Origin: Peptoniphilus sp.
GTDB taxonomy: Bacteria; Bacillota; Clostridia; Tissierellales; Peptoniphilaceae
DNA: 17,881 nt
Assembly (NCBI GenBank): GCA_029983555.1
Contig: JASBZH010000030.1
Location: forward strand, 1 to 17,881
Direction of reading: 5' to 3'
Positions within the stretch are counted from its first letter, which is position 1, and the number at the start of each line of letters is the position of its first letter. The notes under the pieces were generated by a model that ran no database searches, had not been told where the DNA came from, and saw only the letters and a program-made list of their open reading frames with translations. Below are positions 1 to 7,876 of this stretch, one piece after another. A program made the translations under genes and the position numbers.

Positions 1-5
1 TTTTT

Positions 6-35
6 AAAAAAGATCCTTAGTAGGGATCTTTTTTT
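6..35 (+). terminator. Rho-independent terminator of the gene upstream of the window
   Basis: Positions 6-18 can pair with 22-34, centred on AAAGATCC / GGATCTTT, with a 3-nt loop and a run of T at 29-35. It lies before the first gene, so it most likely ends a + strand transcript from outside the window. The flanking A and T runs are symmetric, so it could also stop transcription from the other side. Confidence 0.8.
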
Positions 36-45
36 ATTATACATA

Positions 46-75
46 TTCATATAATTATAATTTTTATGTTATGAT
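46..75 (+). promoter_or_regulatory. Weak candidate sigma-A promoter for the DUF5317-cdaA-cdaR-guaB operon
   Basis: An extended -10 element TGTTATGAT occupies 67-75. TTCATA at 46-51 could be a -35 box with 18-nt spacing (4 of 6 consensus bases). This would put the transcript start near position 82, on top of the GGTGAT ribosome site, so the alternatives TATAAT at 50-55 or 56-61 (both without a good -35) may be the real -10. A promoter is expected because a terminator precedes and an operon follows; which hexamers act is uncertain. Confidence 0.35.
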
Positions 76-90
76 GTTATTGGTGATATT

Positions 91-651
91 ATGTTTTTAG
101 AATCAATAATAATTGCATTGATAATTTCTTTATTTATTAGGGATAAAAATTATAAAAATCTAATTTATTTTAATTTTCGCAATTTGAATTTGATTTTTAT
201 TGGTATTATAATTTTATTTGCAATAAATTTTATAACATCTTTAGGAAGTGGAAGTCTGAGTGAGTTTGTATCAAAATACTACTATATTTTTCATATATTG
301 GCACTTTCTCTACTTGTGATATCACTACTTAGCAATAAAGACAATCTGGGTTTTTTAATTATGGGAATTGGAGTACTACTTAATATTATTCCAATTATTT
401 TTAATAAGAAAATGCCAGTGAGTTTTGAAGCTCTTATGAAAACGGAAAATCAAAGAGCTATAGATATAATAGTTAATAATAATAGTTTAAGTCATGGGAT
501 TTTTGAAAACCCAAAATTTTATTTTTTATCAGATATTATTCCCATAACTAAACTAATTGGAGAATCAGTAGTGATAAGTATTGGGGATATAGTAATTTCA
601 ATAGGACTAATTATTGCACTGATAAAGATTATAAAGATAGGAAGTGAATAG
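91..651 (+). CDS. Small polytopic membrane protein, DUF5317-like
   Basis: This 186-residue protein has about five hydrophobic segments, at roughly residues 3-16, 32-50, 64-81, 85-103 and 158-181. A more polar loop of about 50 residues separates the fourth and fifth. The features NKKMPVS (about 105-111), LSDIIP (about 147-152) and the SIGDIVISIG stretch in the last membrane segment resemble the uncharacterised DUF5317 family; I recognise this from memory and have not searched it. No catalytic motif is visible. The start ATG has GGTGAT at 82-87. The stop codon directly abuts the cdaA start, which suggests translational coupling and perhaps a membrane role near the c-di-AMP synthase. Function is unknown. 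Confidence 0.8.
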   Translation: MFLESIIIALIISLFIRDKNYKNLIYFNFRNLNLIFIGIIILFAINFITSLGSGSLSEFVSKYYYIFHILALSLLVISLLSNKDNLGFLIMGIGVLLNIIPIIFNKKMPVSFEALMKTENQRAIDIIVNNNSLSHGIFENPKFYFLSDIIPITKLIGESVVISIGDIVISIGLIIALIKIIKIGSE

Positions 652-1494
652 ATGGATAAAATAATGAATCTCATATATTTAATAAATATAAGGGACGTAA
701 TAGATATTTTAATAGTAACATGTCTTATATATTTTCTTTTAAAATTAATCACCAATACTAGAGCTGAACAAGTATTTAAAGGGATATTACTCGTTTTAAT
801 TTTTATTAAGATTTCTCAATTTTTACAATTATATACAGTTAACTGGGTGTTCTCGCGCTTTATAAGTGATGGTATTATTGCTATTATAGTTTTATTTCAA
901 CCAGAGATCAGAAGAGCTTTACAATATCTAGGAGTAACTTCCAGTATAAGAAACAATTTAAATCAAAATAAAGAATACGTCCCAGAAACTGTAACTGAAA
1001 TTATTACAGCAGTTTCTTCTTTATCACGACAAAAAATTGGGGCTTTAATTATAATTGAAAGAAATGTAGGTTTAAATGAAATTGTTGAGACTGGAACAAG
1101 AATAGATGGACTTGTTAGTAGTGGTCTTTTAATAAATATTTTTATACCAAATACACCTCTTCACGATGGGGCTGTTATTATAAAGGGGCCAAAAATTAAA
1201 GCAGCAGCTTGCTTCTTGCCGCTATCTGATGATCATAAAATTTCAAGGGAACTAGGTACAAGACACAGAGCTGGAATAGGCATTTCTGAAAAGTCTGATT
1301 GTTTAAGTATAATTGTCTCCGAAGAAACGGGATCTATTTCAATTGCCGAAGATGGTAATATTTCAAGATATTTAGACATTGACACGTTAAAATCAATTTT
1401 ATTAGAAGAGTATAAACCTAATAATGAAAACAATAATATTATTATTTCAAGATTGAGGGGGCAAAATAGGGAAGATGAAGATAACAAAAAATAG
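652..1494 (+). CDS. cdaA: Membrane diadenylate cyclase CdaA (c-di-AMP synthase)
   Basis: CdaA condenses two ATP molecules into cyclic di-AMP, a second messenger controlling potassium, osmolyte and cell-wall homeostasis. The 280-residue protein has the expected plan: hydrophobic segments within about residues 8-80, then a cytosolic DAC domain at about 90-250. Both signature motifs are intact: HDGA at 171-174 and the GTRHR motif at 202-206, which hold metal and ATP. Length fits the family. The start ATG follows the upstream stop with no gap, with a GGAAGTGA site at about 641-648; an internal ATG at codon 5 is possible. The 3' end overlaps cdaR by 20 nt. Downstream of cdaR lies guaB rather than the glmM seen in the classic Bacillus cdaA-cdaR-glmM cluster. 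Motif content makes the call firm. Confidence 0.96.
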   Translation: MDKIMNLIYLINIRDVIDILIVTCLIYFLLKLITNTRAEQVFKGILLVLIFIKISQFLQLYTVNWVFSRFISDGIIAIIVLFQPEIRRALQYLGVTSSIRNNLNQNKEYVPETVTEIITAVSSLSRQKIGALIIIERNVGLNEIVETGTRIDGLVSSGLLINIFIPNTPLHDGAVIIKGPKIKAAACFLPLSDDHKISRELGTRHRAGIGISEKSDCLSIIVSEETGSISIAEDGNISRYLDIDTLKSILLEEYKPNNENNNIIISRLRGQNREDEDNKK

Positions 1495-2395
1495 AGATTT
1501 AATGCTAAAAATTTTGTCGCTTCTTTTTGCTGTAATACTCTGGTCATATGTTAGAAGTGATGGAAATATAATTATTACTAGGAATTTTAGAAATATAGAA
1601 GTAACTTATGAGGGACAAGAGGATCTTAAAAATAAAAATCTAACTATTATTTCTCCAAAAGAATTTCTAATAGATGTGGAACTCAAAGGTTATAATAGTT
1701 ATATGAGAACTGCAAGTCGAGATGGAATTTCTGCTAAGGTAAATTTAAGTAATCTCAATGAAGGCGAGCATTCTGTACCTATAAATGTTTCTTATATTGA
1801 CGGAGGAGTTTCTGTATCTAAAGTTTCTCAAAAGACCATACCCTTTAAAATAGATAAGATAGTAAGCGAACATTTAAATGCAGATATTGAAGTTAGCGGT
1901 GAACCAGCTGAAGGTTATCTAGTAGGAGCTATTAATGATTATGAACCTGTTGAAGTAAAGGGTGCAAATACTGTAGTAAATAAAATTGATAAATTGAAAT
2001 ATAAAATTGATGTTACTGATTTAAAAGAGTCGTCTATTATAAATTCAAAACCTGAAGCTTTTGATTCTAATGGAAATAAAATAGAAGGACTCATAATTGA
2101 ACCAGCTAACCTAAAGATAGAAGTTCCAATACAAAAGGTTAAAACTGTACCAATAGTTTTAGACTATACTAATAGCACTCCAGAAAAAATTAATATTTCT
2201 AACTTTACTATGGAGCCTTCATCTGTTACAATAATAGGCAATTCTAATTTAGTCGATTCTTTAGACAAAATTTCAACTTATCCTATAGATCTCGCAGATA
2301 TTGATAAAGACTATGAAATTAGGCTGAAACTACCTGAGGATATTCAGGTTGTAGAAGGAATTGATAGAGTTAAACTAATTAAAACAGAAAATTAA
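1475..2395 (+). CDS. cdaR: YbbR-domain protein CdaR, regulator of CdaA
   Basis: This 306-residue protein has a single N-terminal membrane anchor (about residues 10-27, with a typical KILSLLFAVILWSYV run). About three beta-rich YbbR-type repeats follow outside the membrane, at roughly 30-110, 115-200 and 205-300. In Firmicutes, CdaR binds CdaA and modulates its c-di-AMP output; that role is family knowledge. The start at 1475 lies inside the end of cdaA (20-nt overlap) with AGGGA just before it, which suggests coupled translation. An internal ATG at 1502 would also keep the anchor but has no better ribosome site. Domain boundaries are approximate. Confidence 0.92.
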   Translation: MKITKNRDLMLKILSLLFAVILWSYVRSDGNIIITRNFRNIEVTYEGQEDLKNKNLTIISPKEFLIDVELKGYNSYMRTASRDGISAKVNLSNLNEGEHSVPINVSYIDGGVSVSKVSQKTIPFKIDKIVSEHLNADIEVSGEPAEGYLVGAINDYEPVEVKGANTVVNKIDKLKYKIDVTDLKESSIINSKPEAFDSNGNKIEGLIIEPANLKIEVPIQKVKTVPIVLDYTNSTPEKINISNFTMEPSSVTIIGNSNLVDSLDKISTYPIDLADIDKDYEIRLKLPEDIQVVEGIDRVKLIKTEN

Positions 2396-2424
2396 TTGTA
2401 TGTGTATTTTTAAAGGAGGAAATG

Positions 2425-3870
2425 ATGGAATTTTTTGAAGAAGGACTTACATTTGACGATATATTATTAATACCTTCTAAATCAGATGTTTTACCAAATC
2501 AAGTAGATTTAAAGACAAATCTTACAAATAATATTAAGTTAAATGTACCTTTAATGTCAGCAGGTATGGATACTGTAACAGAACATAGAATGTCTATTGC
2601 AATGGCAAGAGAAGGTGGAATTGGAATAATCCATAAAAACATGTCTATTGAAGAGCAGGCTTCTGAAGTAGATAAGGTTAAACGATCTGAACATGGTGTA
2701 ATTACTGATCCATTTTCCCTTAGAAAATATAATTCCATAGGGGATGCTTCTTCATTAATGGAAAAATATAGAATTAGCGGTGTTCCGATTATCACTGAAA
2801 AAGGTGTCTTAGAAGGAATAATCACTAATAGAGATATTAGATTTGAAACTGATCCCAATAAAAAAATAGCTGACGTAATGACTTCCGAAGGATTGATCAC
2901 TGGATCTCCAGATATATCATTGGAAGAAGCCTTAGATATATTAAAAAAATATAAAATAGAAAAATTACCTCTTGTCGATAAAGATAATTTACTCAAAGGT
3001 TTAATTACTATAAAAGATATTGAAAAGCACGAGCAATATCCAAATTCTGCAAGAGATGCTTCAGGAAGACTACTTGCTGGTGCAGCAGTTGGTGTAACTA
3101 ATGATGTTCTTGAAAGGGTTGATGCTCTAGTAAAAGCTAAAGTAGATGCTATAGTAATAGATACAGCTCATGGTCAATCAAAGGGTGTACTTGAGACAAT
3201 TAAAAAAATAAAAGATGCCTTTCCTGATATCGAACTTATCGCTGGTAATGTCGCAACATATGAAGGAACTGTTGATTTAATTAAAGCAGGCGCTGATTGC
3301 GTAAAGGTTGGTATTGGACCTGGATCTATATGTACAACTCGTGTTGTTACAGGTGTTGGCGTTCCACAAGTAACTGCTATTATGGAAGCTTCAAGAGCCG
3401 GAAGGGAACTTGGTATTCCAATTATAGCTGATGGTGGTATTAAATTATCAGGTGACATTGCCAAGGCTCTAGCCGCAGGTGGAAATGTTGTAATGATGGG
3501 TTCATTATTTGCGGGAACTGAAGAATCACCTGGCGAAGAAATATTTGTTGAAGGTAGGAGATACAAAGCTTATAGAGGTATGGGTTCACTTGGAGCAATG
3601 AATTCAGGTTCTTCAGACAGATATTTCCAAAGCAATACTTCTAAATATGTTCCTGAGGGAGTAGAAGGACGTGTACCATACAAAGGTAAAGTTGGAGATA
3701 TAGTTTATCAATTAGTTGGAGGACTAAAATCTGCAATGGGTTATCTTGGAGCTCATAATTTAAAAGAATTGACAGAAAATTCTAAATATGTAAAAATTAC
3801 TTCTGCATCTCTTCAAGAGTCACATCCTCACAATATCACAATCACAAGAGAAGCTCCTAACTACTATTAA
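2425..3870 (+). CDS. guaB: Inosine-5'-monophosphate dehydrogenase
   Basis: GuaB oxidises IMP to XMP with NAD+, the rate-limiting step of guanine nucleotide synthesis. The 481-residue protein is full length. Its barrel is interrupted by two CBS domains (about residues 92-200) that normally bind adenine or guanine nucleotides. The catalytic loop GPGSICTTR carries the active Cys at residue 303, the mobile flap contains the SDRYFQ motif, and GGIK and MGSLFAG phosphate-binding segments are present. I chose the second of two adjacent ATGs (2425 rather than 2422) because AAAGGAGG at 2412-2419 then has a normal 5-nt spacing. The gene follows cdaR after 29 nt, apparently in the same operon, and is followed by a strong hairpin. 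No guanine riboswitch or separate promoter is visible. Confidence 0.97.
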   Translation: MEFFEEGLTFDDILLIPSKSDVLPNQVDLKTNLTNNIKLNVPLMSAGMDTVTEHRMSIAMAREGGIGIIHKNMSIEEQASEVDKVKRSEHGVITDPFSLRKYNSIGDASSLMEKYRISGVPIITEKGVLEGIITNRDIRFETDPNKKIADVMTSEGLITGSPDISLEEALDILKKYKIEKLPLVDKDNLLKGLITIKDIEKHEQYPNSARDASGRLLAGAAVGVTNDVLERVDALVKAKVDAIVIDTAHGQSKGVLETIKKIKDAFPDIELIAGNVATYEGTVDLIKAGADCVKVGIGPGSICTTRVVTGVGVPQVTAIMEASRAGRELGIPIIADGGIKLSGDIAKALAAGGNVVMMGSLFAGTEESPGEEIFVEGRRYKAYRGMGSLGAMNSGSSDRYFQSNTSKYVPEGVEGRVPYKGKVGDIVYQLVGGLKSAMGYLGAHNLKELTENSKYVKITSASLQESHPHNITITREAPNYY

Positions 3871-3885
3871 TTTTAAAATAATTAT

Positions 3886-3925
3886 AAAGTTCACCTTAAT
3901 TGAATTTAGGGTGAACTTTCTTTAT
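3886..3925 (+). terminator. Intrinsic terminator after guaB
   Basis: AAAGTTCACC at 3886-3895 pairs perfectly with GGTGAACTTT at 3910-3919. Pairing extends through 3899/3906 with one G-T pair, giving a stem of about 14 bp and a 6-nt loop at 3900-3905. Only a short T-rich tail (CTTTAT) follows, so termination may be partial. The loop and right arm are also part of the next promoter. Confidence 0.8.
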
Positions 3926-3928
3926 AAT
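3900..3928 (+). promoter_or_regulatory. Sigma-A-type promoter of the two-component operon, overlapping the guaB terminator
   Basis: TTGAAT at 3900-3905 (-35) and a perfect TATAAT at 3923-3928 (-10) are separated by exactly 17 nt. The -35 box is exactly the 6-nt loop of the preceding terminator, and its right arm fills the spacer. The predicted start, near 3935, leaves room for the AGGAGG ribosome site at 3939-3944. Confidence 0.75.
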
Positions 3929-3950
3929 ATACATTAATAGGAGGTTGTCT

Positions 3951-4643
3951 ATGAAAACTAAAATTCTTCTTGTAGAAGACGAAGAGTCTATAAGAAAGTT
4001 TGTAAAAATAAATTTAGAACGAGAAGGCTATGAAGTATTAGAGGCAGGAACAGGTGAAAAAGGTGTAGAAGTTGCCAATATTGAAAAGCCTGATATTGTT
4101 GTCTTAGACATAATGTTACCTGGAATAGATGGCTTTGAGGTTTGTAAAATTTTAAGAGGAGAGTTTCCAAGTCTTGGCATAATTATGCTTACAGCTAAAG
4201 CTGAAGATTATGACAAAATTATGGGCCTTCAATATGGGTGCGATGATTATTTAACTAAGCCATTTAACCCAACTGAGCTTACTTTAAGAATAAAGTCAAT
4301 TGAAAGAAGACTTGAACCTGATGAAAAAGATAATTCTAATCTAATTATTCAACCACCTTTTAAACTAGATACATATTCTAGAACGTTTTATAAAGACGGA
4401 GAAGAATTAGAACTTACGCCAACAGAATTTCAAATTATTAAAATTTTTATGGAGAATCCAAAAAAAGCTTTAAATAGAGATGAAATTCTTAAACTTGTCT
4501 GGGGAGATGATTTCATCGGTGATTCTAAGATTGTCGATGTAAATATAAGAAGACTTAGATCTAAAATTGAAGAAAATTCTGCTAAACCACAATACATCGA
4601 GACAGTTTGGGGCCTTGGTTACAGGTGGCAATCTGAGGTGTAA
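3951..4643 (+). CDS. OmpR/PhoB-family response regulator
   Basis: This is a DNA-binding response regulator of 230 residues. The N-terminal receiver domain (about 1-118) has the acidic pocket E9-D10, phosphoacceptor D53 in VLDIMLPG, T81 and K103 in LTKPF. The C-terminal winged helix (about 130-228) carries the typical DVNIRRLRSKI recognition-helix region and ends in GLGYRW. The start is ATG 3951, with AGGAGG six nt upstream; a TTG two codons earlier lies at the edge of that site and is unlikely. The partner kinase gene begins 4 nt after the stop, so the two form a cognate pair. The controlled genes cannot be told from sequence; the following lipoprotein and membrane protein are obvious candidates for functional association. 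Confidence 0.95.
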   Translation: MKTKILLVEDEESIRKFVKINLEREGYEVLEAGTGEKGVEVANIEKPDIVVLDIMLPGIDGFEVCKILRGEFPSLGIIMLTAKAEDYDKIMGLQYGCDDYLTKPFNPTELTLRIKSIERRLEPDEKDNSNLIIQPPFKLDTYSRTFYKDGEELELTPTEFQIIKIFMENPKKALNRDEILKLVWGDDFIGDSKIVDVNIRRLRSKIEENSAKPQYIETVWGLGYRWQSEV

Positions 4644-4646
4644 TTA

Positions 4647-6065
4647 TTGAAAAATAGAATTGGCAAAAGATTAGCCAAGTCTTTCTTAATAATAATCCTG
4701 ATAACCATTTCAATAATAGATATTTTTCTTTTGGTTGGTTTTAGATATTATTACTACAATAATATTTCAAATGAATTAAAATCTAGGTTGGAACTTTCAC
4801 TGGATATTTATGAAAAAGACTTTTCTAATAACAGTTTGAAAAAATTAATATATGACGACAATCAAATTTTTTTCTCACACACAAATGCTGAAGTTCAAAT
4901 TTTAAGCGCTAATGGCAAAGTTTTATTTGACTCAATTGGAAAAACTGACAGTCTAAATTTAGAAAATATCAATAAAGATTCATTTAAAAAAACAAATATA
5001 GTTATATGGCATGGCAAAAATCCTAATACAGGTGAATCACTTATGAGTGCTACTGGAAGAATCATAGATGAATCGGGAAATGCCATAGGGTATTTAAAAC
5101 TAATATCTTCCTTGGAAGAAGCCAATAACGCGATTTATAGAACTATGCTTACTCTAATAATATTTACACTAATTGTAGCTTTAATCACTGCTTCTGTAAG
5201 TATGATTTTTTCTAAATCACTTGTAAAGCCAATACTTGAGCTTACAGAGGTAGCTAAACAGATGCTCGACGGAAATTATGAAGTAAAGGCAAATATATGG
5301 CAGGATGACGAAATTGGAGAATTGGCAAAGACTTTAAATTCTATGTCTGAAGAAATTATAAATAAAGATCAGATAAAAAATGATTTTATATCTTCTGTTT
5401 CTCATGAACTCAGAACACCTCTTACTTCTATAAAAGGATGGGCAGTTGTACTTAAAGACGCAAAAGATGATGAGAAAGACTTAATAGAAGATGGACTAAA
5501 TATTATTGAGAATGAAGTAGATAGACTTACCAAAATGGTAGAAGACCTTTTGGATTTCTCAAGATATATTTCCGGAAGGATAACTTTAGATCGAGAAATA
5601 TTTAATATAACTAAGACGTGTGAAGATGTTGCAAAACAGATGAGACCAAGAGCGAATAACAACAAGATAGAACTTAATGTGAGCCTTACAGATGAAATTG
5701 TGCTTATTTATGCAGACGAAAATAGGATAAAACAATTATTAATTAATCTTTTGGACAATGCAATCAAGTTCACATCAGAAAACGGATGGGTTAAATTCCA
5801 AATGTATAGAGAAACTGATGAAGTTATTATTTTAGTTTCTGATAATGGTGTGGGCATGAGTAAAGAAGACTTAGCACATGTTAAGGAAAAATTTTATAAA
5901 GGAAAACATTCAAAGAGTCACAGCGGAATTGGACTTTCTATAAGTGATGAAATTACAAATCTACACAATGGCAAGCTAGAAATATTTTCTGAAGAAAATA
6001 TAGGAACTACTATAAAAGTAACGTTGCCAATAGATAATCCTAAAGAGGTTGGTGAAAACAAATGA
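4647..6065 (+). CDS. Membrane sensor histidine kinase
   Basis: This 472-residue kinase is the partner of the preceding regulator. It has a first membrane segment (about 12-32), an extracellular sensor region of about 130 residues, and a second segment (about 168-189). These are followed by a HAMP linker (about 190-240), a HisKA domain with phospho-acceptor H253 in SHELRTP, and an HATPase_c domain with N-box (N367, N371), DNGVGM (399-404) and GIGL (427-430). All catalytic boxes are intact. The start is TTG at 4647, supported by GAGGTG at 4635-4640 with 6-nt spacing and by the positively charged N-terminus before the first membrane helix; no nearby ATG keeps that helix. The signal sensed is unknown. 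It overlaps the next gene by 4 nt (ATGA). Confidence 0.95.
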   Translation: MKNRIGKRLAKSFLIIILITISIIDIFLLVGFRYYYYNNISNELKSRLELSLDIYEKDFSNNSLKKLIYDDNQIFFSHTNAEVQILSANGKVLFDSIGKTDSLNLENINKDSFKKTNIVIWHGKNPNTGESLMSATGRIIDESGNAIGYLKLISSLEEANNAIYRTMLTLIIFTLIVALITASVSMIFSKSLVKPILELTEVAKQMLDGNYEVKANIWQDDEIGELAKTLNSMSEEIINKDQIKNDFISSVSHELRTPLTSIKGWAVVLKDAKDDEKDLIEDGLNIIENEVDRLTKMVEDLLDFSRYISGRITLDREIFNITKTCEDVAKQMRPRANNNKIELNVSLTDEIVLIYADENRIKQLLINLLDNAIKFTSENGWVKFQMYRETDEVIILVSDNGVGMSKEDLAHVKEKFYKGKHSKSHSGIGLSISDEITNLHNGKLEIFSEENIGTTIKVTLPIDNPKEVGENK

Positions 6066-7486
6066 AGAAAAAATTATTAGTACTTTTCTTAGTTTTTCTC
6101 TGCGGTTGCAATATTATTAGTTCGGAAGGGACGGCTGTTGAGACTCCAAATTTGGGTGAGAGTCCAGTTTATGGGAAATGGGTAATTTCTAAACTCATTT
6201 ATAATGAAAATCTTGATCTCGATAGTTTTAAATTTAAGGATATAATCGACAGTGAAGTAATTTTTACAAATGAAAAAGCGCTTCTTATTAATGATTATAT
6301 AAAAGATGTTAAGTACCAATCTAAGCGCGTAAAGCTTTCAGAATATTTATATAATAAGTTTAATATAAATTATAAGTCACTTGGATTTGAAGATGATGAC
6401 GATGTATATGTAACTTATATTAGTGACAAGAGTAGTGATGACAATTTTTATCACGAGGTCATGAGACTTAGCAAGGATAAAGCTTTATTATTTGATAATG
6501 GTGTTATTTTAGAATTGCAGTTAATTGATCAAAACATGGATAATGACGATTTAAATGGTTTAATTGCAAAAGGCAAGGATGAGGTGCTTAAAAAAGGAGA
6601 ATTTTTAGGTACCAAGGGTGACAAGGGATTTTTGCTTGGCTTAAAAACAGAGACAGGTTCGTCAATTCCTATGTGGAAGTATTACACTATCTACATCAAG
6701 TTTTCTGATACTACAGTAGAAAATGTCTATGAAATAAATAATTTAATGGTGCCAAGAGACAACGGCTTTTCAAAAATAAGCGTAGACAGAGAGACAAAAA
6801 ATGGTCTAATTAATGATAGACTAATTGTAGAAAATAATAATATTTATAGAAATCAGATCGATGAAGATGCAGATTTACTTACAGATGCCAAGAAGTTTGG
6901 TGATAAAAATATGCTCACTTCCATTGATTTTGTGACAAATAATTATATTAATCTTGAGTCCTACAATTTAAACAACAATAGAAGGACACTTAGAATATAT
7001 AACTTAAGTGACTTAGTTAATCGAGATCCAATACACTATAATGAATTTTTGTCAGAAGACTATAAACTTACTCCAAATGAAAATTTAGAAAATCTTGAGA
7101 GTGATCCATTTAATATTGGAATATTTAGAGACAAGGGTTTTTGGAAATTAAAGGGTAGAAAAAATTTACCTAATGGAAATTTTGAAGACTTTGATTTAAA
7201 TTTAGTTTTACCTCCTTCAGTAAATAAGTACAATAAATTAAATATTCCTATGTCTGATATTAAAAATTTCAAATCATCTATAAAAGATGCTTTTGTATCG
7301 CCAGACAGCAAGTTTTTAATTACAATTGAAAATAATAAACTTAGGATATATAATATATTAGAATCAGGTATAGACTCAAATTTCATTTTTGAAAAAGATA
7401 TTGGCAACAACACAGATTGTGTGATGAGTGAATGGGCTCTCGGTAAATATGCCAAAATTTGGAAAGATGAAATTGCATATAAATGA
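6062..7486 (+). CDS. Unrecognised putative lipoprotein linked to the two-component system
   Basis: This is a 474-residue protein I cannot assign to a named family. It begins with a lysine-rich tip and hydrophobic run ending in LCGC, a plausible lipobox with the lipidated Cys at residue 16, so it is probably anchored on the outer face of the membrane. The rest is soluble, rich in Asp, Asn and Lys, with short beta-like segments and no further membrane helix. Residues about 430-450 (SPDSKFLITIENNKLRIYNI) resemble one beta-propeller blade, and the tail MSEWALGKYAKIW is distinctive. Its ATG overlaps the kinase stop (ATGA), with GGTGA at 6051-6055, so it is translationally coupled to the kinase. 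An accessory sensor or envelope role for the kinase is only an inference from position. Confidence 0.85.
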   Translation: MKKKLLVLFLVFLCGCNIISSEGTAVETPNLGESPVYGKWVISKLIYNENLDLDSFKFKDIIDSEVIFTNEKALLINDYIKDVKYQSKRVKLSEYLYNKFNINYKSLGFEDDDDVYVTYISDKSSDDNFYHEVMRLSKDKALLFDNGVILELQLIDQNMDNDDLNGLIAKGKDEVLKKGEFLGTKGDKGFLLGLKTETGSSIPMWKYYTIYIKFSDTTVENVYEINNLMVPRDNGFSKISVDRETKNGLINDRLIVENNNIYRNQIDEDADLLTDAKKFGDKNMLTSIDFVTNNYINLESYNLNNNRRTLRIYNLSDLVNRDPIHYNEFLSEDYKLTPNENLENLESDPFNIGIFRDKGFWKLKGRKNLPNGNFEDFDLNLVLPPSVNKYNKLNIPMSDIKNFKSSIKDAFVSPDSKFLITIENNKLRIYNILESGIDSNFIFEKDIGNNTDCVMSEWALGKYAKIWKDEIAYK

Positions 7487-7495
7487 GGTGTTTAA

Positions 7496-7828
7496 ATGAA
7501 GGAAATATCATCGTTATTAGCGGAAAATTCAAGTTTTATATTGTTGACGCTTGGCGCTATTATAATTGGAGTTGTGTTGACTTTTATAGTTAATTTTGCG
7601 GCAAAAGATCTTAAATTTATCAAATATTTGCCAGGACTTTGTTTAGTATTTATTGGAATAATTTCTCTATTCATGGTGATCAATAAATTATTTAATCCTG
7701 AAAGTTTAAATAATTTGATGATTTTTGTCATGGGTGTTTCATCTGGACTTGTTTCCTTGATATTTGCATTAATTATAGGAATAGCAAGTTCTGACAAGAA
7801 TAGATATAAGAAGAAAAAGAAAAAATAA
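7496..7828 (+). CDS. Small membrane protein with three predicted helices and a polylysine tail
   Basis: This 110-residue protein has hydrophobic segments at about 15-36, 45-63 and 72-97. It ends in a strongly basic tail with six consecutive lysines. I do not recognise a family. The start ATG follows GAGGTG at 7485-7490, which is fused to the TGA stop of the lipoprotein gene, so the two genes are probably coupled. It is the last gene of the two-component operon and is followed at once by a strong terminator. The basic C-terminus should face the cytoplasm. Function is unknown. Confidence 0.8.
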   Translation: MKEISSLLAENSSFILLTLGAIIIGVVLTFIVNFAAKDLKFIKYLPGLCLVFIGIISLFMVINKLFNPESLNNLMIFVMGVSSGLVSLIFALIIGIASSDKNRYKKKKKK

Positions 7829-7830
7829 TA

Positions 7831-7876
7831 GAAAAGAGTAATAAATTGTAATATTACAATTTATTACTCTTTTTTT
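7831..7876. terminator. Bidirectional terminator between convergent genes
   Basis: A near-perfect palindrome is centred between 7852 and 7853. Positions 7832-7851 pair with 7854-7873 (AAAAGAGTAATAAATTGTAA and its complement), with T runs on both exits. It serves the + strand two-component operon and the minus-strand recX/GIY-YIG pair. The minus-strand gene's stop codon and last codons are within it. Confidence 0.85.

Noticed and set aside
1..90. Possible T-box, c-di-AMP or other riboswitch ahead of the first gene
   Set aside because: Only a short terminator hairpin is present; no T-box AGGGTGG core or other aptamer motif is visible, and the leader left after the hairpin is under 60 nt.
519..755. 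Minus-strand open frame opposite the DUF5317-like gene and cdaA start
   Set aside because: It crosses two well-supported + strand genes, has no ribosome site or family features, and its composition is that of the complement of AT-rich coding DNA.
2396..2424. Guanine riboswitch or separate promoter ahead of guaB
   Set aside because: The gap is only 29 nt, too short for a purine aptamer, and no -35/-10 pair with suitable spacing is seen near the cdaR end.
2499..3566. Two long minus-strand open frames (about 165 and 130 residues) opposite guaB
   Set aside because: guaB is unambiguous on the + strand; these are antisense shadows without recognisable domains.
7800..7828. A-rich run encoding the polylysine tail as a possible slippage or frameshift site
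   Set aside because: The frame ends normally before the terminator and nothing downstream continues in another frame.
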